Below, one piece after another: positions 1 to 6,629 of a DNA stretch of 18,356 nt; position 1 is the stretch's first letter, and every line of letters begins with the position of its first letter. The translations under genes were made by a program, and so were the position numbers. The DNA is from Candidatus Desantisbacteria bacterium CG1_02_49_89 (lineage in GTDB: Bacteria > Desantisbacteria > UBA1551), in the NCBI GenBank assembly GCA_001871075.1, contig MNUP01000141.1:1-18356 (forward strand), given 5' to 3'. The notes under the pieces are model-generated. The model worked only from the letters and a program-made list of their open reading frames with translations, had not been told where the DNA came from and searched no databases.

Positions 1-166
1 TAATTTTGTTCGTCTTGGGCCCAAAATAACGCATAACCGACGCCTGTGAAACAAAAACCGATATCGCGCCCGCTATGAAAAAAGCAGGGATAAGGCAGGT
101 AAGCACGTGCGCAGAAAGATATTCAAGTATTGCCTGGAATCCCGCAGATAAAAGTTTTGCCAGCAT
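1..166 (-). CDS. ArsP/DUF318-type permease, N-terminal part (runs off the window)
   Basis: The first 55 codons are visible; the gene continues beyond the left edge. The start is the ATG at 166, preceded by an AGGAGG at 171-176 with only 4 nt of spacing. The visible protein has a hydrophobic segment around residues 20-40 (LTCLIPAFFIAGAISVFV) followed by SQASVMRYFGPKTNK, which resembles the N-terminus of the predicted permeases of the ArsP/DUF318 family (inner-membrane proteins linked to organoarsenical or metal efflux). It lies 40 nt downstream of an ArsR repressor on the same strand, so the two are probably one metalloid-responsive operon. The family call rests on a short fragment plus this context; the substrate cannot be told from the sequence. 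Confidence 0.7.
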   Translation of the reverse strand, partial: MLAKLLSAGFQAILEYLSAHVLTCLIPAFFIAGAISVFVSQASVMRYFGPKTNKI

Positions 167-206
167 AAATCCTCCTTAATCCGTCTATTATATAAATGAG
201 GAAATA

Positions 207-557
207 TTACTTATGGGGCTTTGCTTTACTTAGTTTAACCGCTTTCTTCAATCTTTTACTGTCTTCAATAATTATGTCTTCGTCACGCAGCCACTTTTTA
301 ATAAGTGCGTTTATTTCCTGGTGATACTCGTTGAATTTCTGTCTGCTTGTGGAATAGTGGACCCACAGGCCGTCGCGCCTGTCAGAGATCAAACCGGCGT
401 TCTTTAAAATGCCCAGATTCCTGGAGGCGCGGGTCTGGGATATATTCATTGCCTGCATTATCTCGCAGACGCATAGCTCCCTTTGCTGCAGAAGTTTTAT
501 CATTCTCAGCCTTGTTGAGTCTGACAGCGCCTTGAATATTTTCACAAGCTCCCTCAT
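207..557 (-). CDS. arsR: ArsR/SmtB-family metalloid-responsive repressor
   Basis: 116 aa, a normal length for ArsR repressors. The order is typical: FKALSDSTRLRMIKLL (residues 8-23), the thiol site ELCVCEI with Cys29 and Cys31, then a winged helix with recognition helix around SQTRASRNLGILKNAG and a wing at RDGLWVHYS. Cys-x-Cys in the alpha-3 helix is the arsenite/antimonite site of classical ArsR proteins; I see no third Cys nearby, so a two-thiolate or intersubunit site is likely. GGAG 7 nt upstream supports the ATG at 557. It is followed by a permease 40 nt downstream and preceded by a consensus promoter with a palindrome over the start of the transcript, fitting autorepression. The C-terminal tail is Lys-rich. 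The family is certain; the exact metal is inferred. Confidence 0.93.
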   Translation of the reverse strand: MRELVKIFKALSDSTRLRMIKLLQQRELCVCEIMQAMNISQTRASRNLGILKNAGLISDRRDGLWVHYSTSRQKFNEYHQEINALIKKWLRDEDIIIEDSKRLKKAVKLSKAKPHK

Positions 558-585
558 TTTTTTTCTCCGGTGTTCTTATATTTGG

Positions 586-597
586 ATATGCGCATAT
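586..597. promoter_or_regulatory. Candidate ArsR operator (12-bp perfect palindrome)
   Basis: ATATGCGCATAT is a perfect 12-bp inverted repeat placed just downstream of the arsR -10 box, about where transcription should begin. AT-rich dyads of this kind are usual ArsR-family sites, and the position would block the promoter. It is the only such palindrome in this intergenic region. Binding by the adjacent ArsR is inferred. Confidence 0.6.
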
Positions 598-626
598 AGT
601 ATAACACAGAAATCCGGTTTTGTCAA
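598..626 (-). promoter_or_regulatory. Sigma-70 promoter of the arsR-permease operon
   Basis: Read on the minus strand: -35 TTGACA at 626-621 (perfect consensus), 17-nt spacer, -10 TATACT at 603-598 (five of six). The palindromic operator candidate follows directly. It is divergent from the promoter at 668-695. Confidence 0.8.
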
Positions 627-667
627 GCGTTTTATAATTTTCTAAGTTCCGCAACCCCGCGTATAAG

Positions 668-695
668 TTGACAAAAAGGCAAAACCGAGTATAAT
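668..695 (+). promoter_or_regulatory. Sigma-70 promoter for the tRNA-binding protein gene
   Basis: -35 TTGACA at 668-673, 16-nt spacer, -10 TATAAT at 690-695, both perfect. It lies 38 nt upstream of the ATG at 733. A second overlapping TATAAT at 695-700 would need a 21-nt spacer and is less likely to be the one used. Confidence 0.75.
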
Positions 696-732
696 ATAAT
701 AGGCGATTTGTCTGTTTTTCAGGAGTAACAAT

Positions 733-1059
733 ATGGACAATATTTCGTTTGAAGAATTCAAAAAGATGGACCTCAGGTGCGCCAGGATACTGGAGGTGCA
801 GGACCATCCCAATGCCGACAAGCTCTACGTGATCAAGATCGACCTGGGCGCCGAGACAAGGCAGCTTGTGGCAGGCATAAAGCCCTGGTATAACAAAGAA
901 GAGCTTGTAGGCCGGGATATCGTGGTGATAACAAACCTTGAGCCGCGCGTTATACGGGGGATGGAAAGCAAGGGCATGCTGCTTGCGGCGCAGGACGAAG
1001 CAGGCGTGTGCATTCTTGTTCCTGAAAAGCCGGCAAAGCCGGGCAGCGCAGTTTCTTAA
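733..1059 (+). CDS. Free-standing tRNA-binding domain protein (MetRS C-terminal / EMAP-II-like)
   Basis: 108 aa, almost entirely one OB-fold tRNA-binding domain of the type found at the C-terminus of methionyl-tRNA synthetase and in Arc1p/EMAP-II. Hallmarks are FEEFKKMDLRCARILEV near the N-terminus, HPNADKLYVIKIDLG, the RQLVAGI strand and the closing stretch NLEPRVIRGMESKGMLLAA. No catalytic synthetase domain is present, so this is either a separate MetRS beta-like subunit or a tRNA-binding/chaperone-like protein of the CsaA kind. AGGAG at 721-725 lies 7 nt before the ATG, and a consensus promoter lies upstream. The next gene is 220 nt away, so it is probably transcribed alone. A split metG elsewhere in the genome would decide between the two roles. 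Confidence 0.85.
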   Translation: MDNISFEEFKKMDLRCARILEVQDHPNADKLYVIKIDLGAETRQLVAGIKPWYNKEELVGRDIVVITNLEPRVIRGMESKGMLLAAQDEAGVCILVPEKPAKPGSAVS

Positions 1060-1062
1060 TAC

Positions 1063-1083
1063 AATTATGAATTATGAATGATG
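1063..1083 (+). repeat. Heptamer array, AATTATG type, three units
   Basis: Three 7-bp units begin 4 nt after the stop codon at 1059: two identical AATTATG, then AATGATG. The same motif in inverse orientation (CATAATT type) closes the intergenic region at 1236-1263, so the two arrays face each other across a set of hairpins. Confidence 0.7.
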
Positions 1084-1119
1084 GAATTCGAAAACATTCT
1101 GTAAAACCACACGAGAATG

Positions 1120-1160
1120 TTGCCCGAAGGGCAAAGTTATGAGTCAGGGCTGAAGCCCTG
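1120..1160. repeat. Two compact hairpins (GAA loop and GA loop)
   Basis: TTGCCC-GAA-GGGCAA (1120-1134) and CAGGGCT-GA-AGCCCTG (1145-1160) are perfect inverted repeats. No T-tract follows, so they are not convincing terminators. They sit between two inverted heptamer arrays, next to an R-type hairpin repeat. Confidence 0.6.
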
Positions 1161-1165
1161 AGTTA

Positions 1166-1213
1166 TCCGCCCCGATGTCCATCGGGGCGAGACCTCGCCC
1201 CGAAGGGGCGGGC
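1166..1213. repeat. R-type double-hairpin repeat, copy 1
   Basis: Two adjacent stems joined by the conserved core GCGAGACCTCGCCC (1187-1200). Stem 1 is CGCCCCGATG / CATCGGGGCG (10 bp, loop TC). Stem 2 is CGCCCC-GAA-GGGGCG. The same core with different but still paired stems occurs at 5105-5159 and 9175-9230. Confidence 0.75.
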
Positions 1214-1235
1214 AATATATTCCTTGTAGTTGATT

Positions 1236-1263
1236 CATAACTCATAAATCATAACTCATAATT
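1236..1263. repeat. Heptamer array, CATAACT/CATAAAT type, four units
   Basis: Four consecutive 7-bp units, all starting CATAA. They end 16 nt before the ATG at 1280, immediately upstream of its GGAGG. The motif is the reverse complement of the 1063-1083 array family. Confidence 0.75.
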
Positions 1264-1279
1264 ATCATTTGGAGGAGTA

Positions 1280-1807
1280 ATGATCTCGAGCGATGAGGCG
1301 GAACTGAACGCGATAAGGCAGGTTGCGAACCTTATGTGCGCCGCCGCAAGGACCGCTCCGAAGGGCAGGGGTATTGACAACCTTGTCACCGCCATCGTTG
1401 AAGGCGAGGAAAAGAATGCCATCGCGCGGAAAATGCTTGAGCTTGCCAGGGAAAAGGATGTCCAGAGTTTTGCGAGGGACGCGGCCGGCGTCAGGTTCGC
1501 ACCGGTCCTGGTGCTCATAGGAACAAGGGCAAAACCTATGGGCCTGAAGATCTGCGGGCTGTGCGGGTTCAAGGACTGCGCGGAGCTTGAGGGAAAAGGC
1601 GGCATCTGTGTGTTCAATGCTTCTGACCTGGGTGTTGCGATCGGATCAGCGGTCTCAGTGGCTGCGCTGCACCACGTAGACAACAGGGTAATGTATACTG
1701 CCGGGATCGCGGCAATGGAAATGGAACTACTCGGTAAGGACGTGAAGATCCTATTTACCATCCCGCTTACCGCTACCGGCAAGAACCCTTTCTTTGATAG
1801 AAAATAA
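1280..1807 (+). CDS. DUF2148 ferredoxin-like domain protein
   Basis: 175 aa, matching the usual size of the DUF2148 (COG4739) family, whose function is unknown. The N-terminal half (NAIRQVANLMCAAARTAPKG, IDNLVTAIVEG) is typical, as is the central stretch RFAPVLVLIGTRAKPMGLKI. A cysteine cluster C92-x2-C95-x4-C100-x9-C110 follows and could bind an Fe-S cluster, which is why the family is called ferredoxin-domain containing. The C-terminal half is Ala/Gly-rich with a DLGVAIGSAVSVAALHHVDNR stretch like that of nitroreductase-like folds. The start is well supported by GGAGG about 5 nt upstream. No signal peptide or membrane segment; a cytoplasmic protein. No neighbour clearly shares its pathway. 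Confidence 0.88.
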   Translation: MISSDEAELNAIRQVANLMCAAARTAPKGRGIDNLVTAIVEGEEKNAIARKMLELAREKDVQSFARDAAGVRFAPVLVLIGTRAKPMGLKICGLCGFKDCAELEGKGGICVFNASDLGVAIGSAVSVAALHHVDNRVMYTAGIAAMEMELLGKDVKILFTIPLTATGKNPFFDRK

Positions 1808-2040
1808 CTACAGGGACACACAGAAATATTTTGCCACTGAAATCACTAAGCCCTCTGAGTTTTAACCTTGAAACCTTGAAACCACGGAACCTCGGAACAA
1901 ATATATTGAGACGCAGATTTTCACAGGTTTTACCATTGAGATCACTAAATGCACTGAGTATTACATTAAATCCAAAATGCGCAGAGGCCGCATAAAAGGA
2001 GGGAAAGAACAGACCTCAGAACAGAAAAAAGGAGAGGAAA
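1808..2040. repeat. Intergenic stretch with octamer array and CACTGA-type repeats
   Basis: 233 nt without a gene. 1864-1895 holds four 8-bp units (two AACCTTGA, then AACCACGG and AACCTCGG). Around it, 1830-1860 and 1930-1961 are two imperfect direct copies of a motif with CACTGA-like and GATCACTAA-like words. No strong promoter is visible ahead of the next gene. Confidence 0.6.
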
Positions 2041-2334
2041 GTGAAGAAACTATACGTTGGTAATTTTGGTTATGATACCACCGAAGAGCAGTTAAAGGAG
2101 CTGTTTGCAGCGGCAGGAACTGTTGTGAGCGCGACCATCATCAAGGATAAGCACAGTGAAAGGTCGAAAGGTTTTGGGTTTGTTGAGATGTCAACTGACG
2201 AAGAAGCGGCTAAAGCGATCGCCGATCTTAACGGGAAAGATCTGGGAGGCCGTGCTATTTCTGTTGCTGAAGCGCGTCCTATGCGTGAGCGCAGTGGCGG
2301 CGGTGGCGGTGGCGGAGGCCGGGACAGATTTTAA
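2041..2334 (+). CDS. Glycine-rich RRM RNA-binding protein
   Basis: 97 aa: one RNA-recognition motif with RNP2 LYVGNF (residues 4-9) and RNP1 KGFGFVEM (43-50), where the aromatic residues stack on RNA bases, then a short Gly-rich basic tail (residues 85-97). This is the single-RRM-plus-Gly tail layout known from cyanobacterial Rbp proteins and many other bacteria. The start is a GTG; GGAGAGG just upstream supports it and no ATG fits. The RRM begins at residue 3, so nothing is missing. The DUF362 gene follows after 21 nt, so co-transcription is likely although the functions look unrelated. Cold-shock or RNA-chaperone roles are common for the family but are not shown here. Confidence 0.93.
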   Translation: MKKLYVGNFGYDTTEEQLKELFAAAGTVVSATIIKDKHSERSKGFGFVEMSTDEEAAKAIADLNGKDLGGRAISVAEARPMRERSGGGGGGGGRDRF

Positions 2335-2355
2335 CGGATCGGATTGTAAAAAACA

Positions 2356-4215
2356 ATGAAACATAAGTGGAAGATCCCTTTCTGGATAGGCGTCGGATCG
2401 CTGGCGTGGTTCATCCTGCGTGTCGGGCCGAGGCCCGCCCGCATAATGTATCCCTGCCAGCGCGCCGCGCTTGTCCAGATGTCATGGGCTTTCCCGGCGG
2501 CTTTTATTTCAGCGCTTGCGGGCATGTGGAGCGCCGCGCTGAATTTTTTCAGAAGCAGTCGTTTCAAAAGGTTCGCAAGGGTTGCGGCGGTCTGCGCGGC
2601 TGTTGCGGCCGGGCTTCTTGTTTTTTCCGGTTCCCGGAGATTCTGGGTTAACAGCGCGCCTGTTGGCCTGAAGATGGACAGGAGCTCCGCGCGCATACTG
2701 CCGTTCGCAGTTCCGGAAAAAGGGGTATCGCTTGTCAGCTTCAGGCACGACCCTACCGCATATTACGGCAGGAAACCGCCCTACGACGAGAATTCCAATC
2801 CGGCATACGGCATTGTTTGCAGGGCTGTCGCGGACCTGGGCCTGGGCAGCACTTCCAGCCCGCTGGAAGGATTCGTAACAAGCGCGGACACGGTGCTTAT
2901 AAAACCGAACCTGCTCGGGGATAAAACCGGCATGTATACCCATCCGTCAGTGGTGCGCCCCCTTATTGATATGTGCGTGAGGGCGGGCGCGAAAGTAATA
3001 TGGGTGGGGGACGGCGGCCCGGGATATGTGGGCACAGAAGCCATCATGAGAGAGGTCGGGTACACCGACATGGTGGAAGCGCTGAAAAGCGAGTACCCCG
3101 GGGTCCGGATACGGACCGTTAACCTGCATGACCTGAGGCAATGGCATTGGGTAAACCTTGGCAGGCAGAGCATGTTCTGCAAAAGCGGTTACCGGGACGC
3201 TGACCTTGCGGATGCCATGGGTTTTTCCCTTGTGAATTCCCCCTACTACGCGAAAAAGGACCCGCAGGGCGTGAATCCCGGAGGGAAGGTGATGGGATGG
3301 TACGCGATAAGCGATTACGTGCTTGGCGCGACCGTAATAATCAACGCGGCAAAAATGAAATGCCACGATTATATGATAAACTCACTCACTATAAAAAATA
3401 ACGTGGGCGTAACTCTCGGGAGCACTGTCAGCGAAGTGGAGGTCTCAACCTGGAGGATCGCTCACTTGAAGACAAGGCCTGATTTCGAGCAGGTCCAGTT
3501 CGAAACAAACTTCGGCAACGACATATTCTGGAGGGCTATTTCCGACGTAAACAGGATAGTACTGTATGCCGACAGCTCCGGGGTCCTTAAGGTTAAAAAA
3601 CAGCGCAAATACCTTGCTTTTGTGGACGCGGTAGAGGCAAGCGAAGTAAACCAGTACGGGCTGGGCATGGGCGGGGGGACAATATACAGGGGCCAGGCTG
3701 TATTCGCCGGGACAGACCCGGTTGCTGTTGACGCGGTGGCTTCCAGGTTCATGGGTTTTGACTGCCTGAAAGTACCCGTTCTGGCAAAAGCGCCGCTTGC
3801 CCCGCCTGACAGCGGCGGGAAATACGATCTCGGGACCAATGACCCGGCCGGGATCAGGATAACAGGCAGCATAATGGGCCCGGATTTCTCGCGCGTATTT
3901 GAGCACAGCACCAACTGGCACGAATATACTGAAAGGGAAAGGCTGGACATAATAGATTTCGATCCCCCGGATGTCAGTTCTGTCGGGTCAAGCCCCCCGG
4001 GACCCGGAGGGCGCGTCAGGATCACCGCCCTTATAACCGGCGGCACCGCAGCTTACCTTTATTATGAAGTTCTGGGTAAGGGATACGTGAAGAAAATGCA
4101 GAGGCAGGGAGCAGAATATACGGCATTCATTCCGGACATCGAGTGCGATTATTCCGTCCAGGCACAGGACAATCATTTCAACACAAGGATCACCCCGTTC
4201 TACAGCCGCAGGTAA
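2356..4215 (+). CDS. Membrane-anchored DUF362 domain protein
   Basis: 619 aa. Residues 1-95 hold three hydrophobic segments (about 8-23, 43-63, 75-92) with the motif GPRPARIMYPCQRAA (24-38), an N-terminus I know from large DUF362 proteins. The DUF362 domain follows (about 123-470): DTVLIKPNLLG (179-188), AKVIWVGDGGPGYVG (212-226), NAAKMKCHDYMINSLTIKNN (330-349) and AGTDPVAVDAVASRFMGF (451-468). The C-terminal 90 residues (from about 535) look like an Ig/Fn3-type beta domain preceded by a Pro/Gly linker. Smaller DUF362 proteins often carry a ferredoxin domain; this one does not. The biochemical role of the family is not established. The ATG is 21 nt after the RRM gene with only a weak GGATCGG ahead of it, so translation may depend on coupling. 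Confidence 0.85.
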   Translation: MKHKWKIPFWIGVGSLAWFILRVGPRPARIMYPCQRAALVQMSWAFPAAFISALAGMWSAALNFFRSSRFKRFARVAAVCAAVAAGLLVFSGSRRFWVNSAPVGLKMDRSSARILPFAVPEKGVSLVSFRHDPTAYYGRKPPYDENSNPAYGIVCRAVADLGLGSTSSPLEGFVTSADTVLIKPNLLGDKTGMYTHPSVVRPLIDMCVRAGAKVIWVGDGGPGYVGTEAIMREVGYTDMVEALKSEYPGVRIRTVNLHDLRQWHWVNLGRQSMFCKSGYRDADLADAMGFSLVNSPYYAKKDPQGVNPGGKVMGWYAISDYVLGATVIINAAKMKCHDYMINSLTIKNNVGVTLGSTVSEVEVSTWRIAHLKTRPDFEQVQFETNFGNDIFWRAISDVNRIVLYADSSGVLKVKKQRKYLAFVDAVEASEVNQYGLGMGGGTIYRGQAVFAGTDPVAVDAVASRFMGFDCLKVPVLAKAPLAPPDSGGKYDLGTNDPAGIRITGSIMGPDFSRVFEHSTNWHEYTERERLDIIDFDPPDVSSVGSSPPGPGGRVRITALITGGTAAYLYYEVLGKGYVKKMQRQGAEYTAFIPDIECDYSVQAQDNHFNTRITPFYSRR

Positions 4216-4442
4216 ACCCGCCTTAAGAATTACCACGGAGGCACAGAGACACAGAGAAATATTTGGCTTTTTCAAATGACAAAAGACTACCTTTGCAGCC
4301 ACGAATTTGCACGGATTTCCACGAATTAAACCGGCGAAACCGGCATAACTATCCAAACTTATTTTTCAATTTGTTCCGAATGAATCCCTTTGGGGCATTT
4401 TGATTTTTGACTTATTTTCTTTAAACCTTTTAAGGCAATAAT
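4216..4442. repeat. Intergenic stretch with decamer array and ACACAGAG-type repeat
   Basis: No gene. 4232-4260 is a CCACGG/ACACAGAG-type repeat, and 4300-4329 holds three 10-bp units of the CACGAATTTG/CACGGATTTC type, the reverse complement of the AATCCGTGCA units at 9873-9902 and 10781-10800. The remaining 110 nt are AT-rich. TTGACT at 4407-4412 lacks a good -10 at the right distance, so I do not call a promoter. Confidence 0.6.
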
Positions 4443-4518
4443 ATGTCTAAATTATAGAGAGGAAGATCTCGAATTCATCAGAAGGTTCAGGGATGGAGAA
4501 GGGCCTGCCTTTGATGCG

Positions 4519-4992
4519 TTGGTGCGCAAATACCAGAAAAAGGTTTACTATTTTGCCTTCCGCCTTGCCCGCAACCACCAGGATGCAGACGACCTTGCCC
4601 AGGAAACCTTCATAAGGACCTATAATTCCCTTGGCGCTTTTAAGGGAGGTTCCGCCTTTTTCACGTGGCTGTACAGAATAACAATAAATCTTTATATAAA
4701 TTCATACAGGAAAAAAATAAGGCAGAACCAGATCCTTGCCGGAGAAACCGAGTTCACCTACCAGGGCCTGGACGCCCTCTCAATGGTGCAGGACAAGGAA
4801 CTTGGGAAAAAAATAGGCGCCGCGGCAGCAAAACTGCCGCCGCGCCAGCAGGTTGCCTTTAACCTGAGATACATAGAGGAGCTGACGTTTGAGGAAGTAG
4901 CCGAATCAATGGGTTGCTCGGTCGGGGCGGCGAAGGCAAGCTGTTTCCAGGCAGTCCGCAAAATGCGCGGATATTTAAAATCAGAAAGATAG
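4519..4992 (+). CDS. ECF sigma-70 family RNA polymerase sigma factor (5' end probably frameshifted)
   Basis: 157 aa from the TTG at 4519, the only usual start codon in frame. Region 2 (YYFAFRLARNHQDADDLAQE, FFTWLYRITINLYINSYRKK) binds core polymerase and the -10; region 4 (LPPRQQVAFNLRYIEELTFE then EVAESMGCSVGAAKA) is the -35 helix-turn-helix. The same frame upstream still reads as sigma factor (EEDLEFIRRFRDGEGPAFDA) back to about 4459, but has no ATG, GTG or TTG before the stop at 4408. An ATG at 4443 with AAGG 7 nt upstream reads M-S-K-L and hits TAG at 4455-4457. Dropping one base there gives a continuous 182-aa protein starting MSKLREEDLEF. So the true gene is probably 4443-4992 with a 1-nt insertion, real or from assembly. 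The anti-sigma gene lies 364 nt downstream. Confidence 0.88.
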   Translation: MVRKYQKKVYYFAFRLARNHQDADDLAQETFIRTYNSLGAFKGGSAFFTWLYRITINLYINSYRKKIRQNQILAGETEFTYQGLDALSMVQDKELGKKIGAAAAKLPPRQQVAFNLRYIEELTFEEVAESMGCSVGAAKASCFQAVRKMRGYLKSER

Positions 4993-5010
4993 CCACGGAA
5001 GCCCCTTGCT

Positions 5011-5078
5011 GCTCCGATAAATACCGGAGCAATACGCAGGGACCTTCGGGTCAGAGCTGAGTCGATGACCCTACGGCA
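5011..5078. repeat. S-type hairpin repeat, copy 1
   Basis: A variable hairpin GCTCCG / CGGAGC (5011-5030) is followed by the conserved block ACGCAGGGACCTTCGGGTCA, five variable bases later GT, then ATGACCCTACGGCA. Within the block, GACC-TTCG-GGTC forms a UUCG-loop hairpin, while GGGTCA (5048-5053) can instead pair with TGACCC (5066-5071). Copy 2 lies at 17817-17883. Confidence 0.7.
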
Positions 5079-5104
5079 CGGAAGGACGGAGGCACGGAGA
5101 TACA

Positions 5105-5159
5105 GTCCGCCCGTCTTTCAGCGGGCGAGACCTCGCCCCGATAGACATCGGGGCGGGAG
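5105..5159. repeat. R-type double-hairpin repeat, copy 2
   Basis: Begins GTCCGCCCGTCTTTCAG, then the core GCGAGACCTCGCCC and ends GGGCGGGAG. Stem 2 is CGCCCCGAT-AGAC-ATCGGGGCG (9 bp). Its outer parts match copy 3 (9175-9230) almost base for base, while the stem interior differs but stays paired. Confidence 0.75.
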
Positions 5160-5206
5160 ACTACCTTATAAATTTTTGGTTTCTCTTACAGAACCTATGT
5201 CGGTAA

Positions 5207-5227
5207 ACTTGATACTTGACACTTGTT
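5207..5227. repeat. Heptamer array, ACTTGAT type, three units
   Basis: Three 7-bp units beginning ACTTG and ending AT, AC and TT in that order. The ACTGG-type array at 8499-8526 has the same order of endings. Confidence 0.65.
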
Positions 5228-5290
5228 GCCCCTGCGGTCACCACTCCGGCGACCTGCCGTAGGGGCATGGCAACCCGCCGTTGAGGCGGG
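5226..5290. repeat. S-related nested hairpin plus CCCGCC hairpin
   Basis: A nested stem built from CCCCT (5229-5233) with AGGGG (5261-5265) contains CTGCCGTAGGG, the reverse complement of the CCCTACGG end of S-type repeats. A second hairpin CCCGCC-GTTGA-GGCGGG follows at 5274-5290. No T-tract follows. Confidence 0.55.
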
Positions 5291-5308
5291 ACTCTTGATA
5301 CTGAAAAT

Positions 5309-5343
5309 AATCACCGTAATCTCTTTAAGAAATCACTGTAATC
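5309..5343. repeat. AATCACTGTAATC-type array, two units, 22-bp period
   Basis: AATCACCGTAATC (5309-5321) and AATCACTGTAATC (5331-5343), 22 bp apart. The second ends 13 nt before the ATG at 5357. The identical 13-mer occurs at 16348-16360, 12 nt before the GH4 start. Confidence 0.65.
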
Positions 5344-5356
5344 AAACAGGAAAAAG

Positions 5357-5965
5357 ATGAAGTGCAAAGAGGCTAACGAACTACTGGAAAGGTACCTTGA
5401 GGGGGATCTGGATGAAAAGTCCGGGTCTTGCGTTGAAGCGCACCTTCGGGAATGCGGCAACTGCGCGGCAGACCTGGCATTCGCAAGGCAGATCCTTGAA
5501 GCCGCGAAGGCGCAGCCTGTGCCGGCGCCCCCGGATGATTACTGGGCCGGGTTTATAACGGGGTTGCATCGCAGGATCAGCGGCAAGATGACTGCCGGAA
5601 TTTATTCAGGCATTAACACGGCGCGTGTCCTGAGAATTGCTCTGCCTGTTTTCGCCGCGGGCCTCCTGCTTATTTTTCTGCTGGCGCCACGCAGCACGCG
5701 TTTTGCGCCGGTGGCCCCCACCGCGCCGCAGGCCCCTGATCAGCCAGCCACAGGGACAAAAATAAACGCGGCGGCGCTGGAATGCCTTGAGCCGGCCCTC
5801 AAAGCCACGCAGGCGATAGAAGACGCTTACTGCGATGCCGTTATGCTGGAAGAGGCAGTTGAGCAAAAGACATCAGGGGATTTCGTGATGTTTTTGGAGG
5901 AACTGACAGAAGAGGAGAGAACCGCTCTTAAGGAAAAAATAAGCAATTCGATGCAGCAGCTTTAA
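5357..5965 (+). CDS. Zinc-finger (zf-HC2) transmembrane anti-sigma factor
   Basis: 202 aa. The N-terminus carries the anti-sigma zinc-finger signature: Cys3, then HLRECGNC giving His29-x3-Cys33-x2-Cys36, which together can hold one Zn(II). A single membrane segment lies at about residues 92-110 (LRIALPVFAAGLLLIFLL), followed by a Pro/Ala-rich stretch and an acidic helical periplasmic domain ending in EELTEEERTALKEKIS. This is the layout of RsiW/ChrR-like anti-sigma factors that hold an ECF sigma factor at the membrane. AGGAAAAAG precedes the ATG. Its presumed partner is the ECF factor at 4519-4992; the LTxxQ gene follows after 18 nt, so the periplasmic genes are co-transcribed. The inducing signal is unknown. 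Confidence 0.88.
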   Translation: MKCKEANELLERYLEGDLDEKSGSCVEAHLRECGNCAADLAFARQILEAAKAQPVPAPPDDYWAGFITGLHRRISGKMTAGIYSGINTARVLRIALPVFAAGLLLIFLLAPRSTRFAPVAPTAPQAPDQPATGTKINAAALECLEPALKATQAIEDAYCDAVMLEEAVEQKTSGDFVMFLEELTEEERTALKEKISNSMQQL

Positions 5966-5983
5966 AACAGGAGGTACGGTTCA

Positions 5984-6580
5984 ATGAATAGGCGTTTTAC
6001 ATCAAAACCAATATATTTATTCCTGATTATTTTTCTTTTTGCCGCTGCCCTGAATGCCGCGGCTCAGGTCGGGCCTCCCTGGCCCGAAAAAGACAAAAAG
6101 CCGGAGCAAAAAGGAAATCCGGCTCCGCCAGCCGAAGAGCAGGGATACAAAAAGGAAGAGCTCAGGGAGATGCTTGAGACTTTGCGGGTATGGAAGATGA
6201 CCAAGGCGCTGGAGCTCACCGAGGAACAGTCGCTGAAGATATTTCCCAGGATGAACGAAATAGAGAAGGCAAGGGAAGCCGCGGGTAAGGTAAGGGCGCA
6301 GGCAGCGGAAGAACTCAAGAAGATGGTAAATTCCCCCGCGGGTCCGGACCGGGAAAAAATAAGCGAAAAACTCGCCGGGATAGAGAAGGCCGAATCAGAG
6401 CTCAGGTCAAAAGAGGAAAAGTTCCGCGAGGAGATAAAATCTCTGCTTTCACCGGTGCAGCAGGCAAAGCTCGTTATTTTCCTAAAGGATTTTGAGGAAG
6501 ACGTGAAGCGCATGGTGGCTGAAGTAAGGGGAATGAGGAAGGAAGCGGCGGAAAAGAAAATGCAGCAGAAGCGCAAATAA
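5984..6580 (+). CDS. Exported LTxxQ-motif (Spy/CpxP-like) helical protein
   Basis: 198 aa. A signal peptide (residues 1-28, hydrophobic YLFLIIFLFAAALNA, cleavage near AAA-Q) leads to a Pro/Lys-rich linker and a long helical domain of charged heptads. Two LTxxQ-type motifs are visible, LTEEQ (78-82) and LSPVQ (155-159), as in the Spy/CpxP/CnrX-like periplasmic proteins that act as chaperones or metal/stress sensors. The C-terminus is strongly basic. An ideal AGGAGGT lies 8 nt upstream of the ATG. It sits 18 nt after the anti-sigma gene, so a role in sensing or buffering envelope stress for that sigma/anti-sigma pair is a reasonable inference. Sequence similarity in this family is weak; the fold call rests on the motif and helix pattern. 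Confidence 0.78.
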   Translation: MNRRFTSKPIYLFLIIFLFAAALNAAAQVGPPWPEKDKKPEQKGNPAPPAEEQGYKKEELREMLETLRVWKMTKALELTEEQSLKIFPRMNEIEKAREAAGKVRAQAAEELKKMVNSPAGPDREKISEKLAGIEKAESELRSKEEKFREEIKSLLSPVQQAKLVIFLKDFEEDVKRMVAEVRGMRKEAAEKKMQQKRK

Positions 6581-6629
6581 TCAGACACAGATAGGCACTG
6601 ATTTTCCACAGATAAAAACGGGGGAAGAC

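Larger units (their letters stand above)
4993..5356. other. 364-nt repeat-filled gap between sigma and anti-sigma genes
   Basis: No gene found. In order it holds S-type hairpin copy 1 (5011-5078), a CACGGAGG-type repeat (about 5078-5102), R-type copy 2 (5105-5159), a heptamer array (5207-5227), an S-related nested hairpin (5226-5290) and a 22-bp-period array (5309-5343). Sigma and anti-sigma genes are usually adjacent, so this gap probably grew by repeat insertion. Confidence 0.7.

Noticed and set aside
1063-1263. CRISPR array
   Set aside because: Units are 7 bp, directly tandem, without spacers; no cas genes in the window.
4381-4442. Promoter or sigma-54 site before the sigma gene
   Set aside because: TTGACT at 4407 has no matching -10, and no GG-N10-GC sigma-54 pattern with the right surroundings is present.
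4443-4460. Programmed +1 frameshift in the sigma gene
   Set aside because: TTA-TAG does not allow good re-pairing of the slipped tRNA, unlike the CUU-UGA site of prfB, so an insertion or assembly error is more likely.
5065-5262. 65-codon open frame between sigma and anti-sigma genes
   Set aside because: Composed entirely of S-type, R-type and heptamer repeats; no Shine-Dalgarno and no protein-like composition.
5011-5290. Riboswitch or structured regulatory RNA for the anti-sigma gene
   Set aside because: The structures recur elsewhere as repeats, lack a terminator or sequestered Shine-Dalgarno, and fit no riboswitch class I know.
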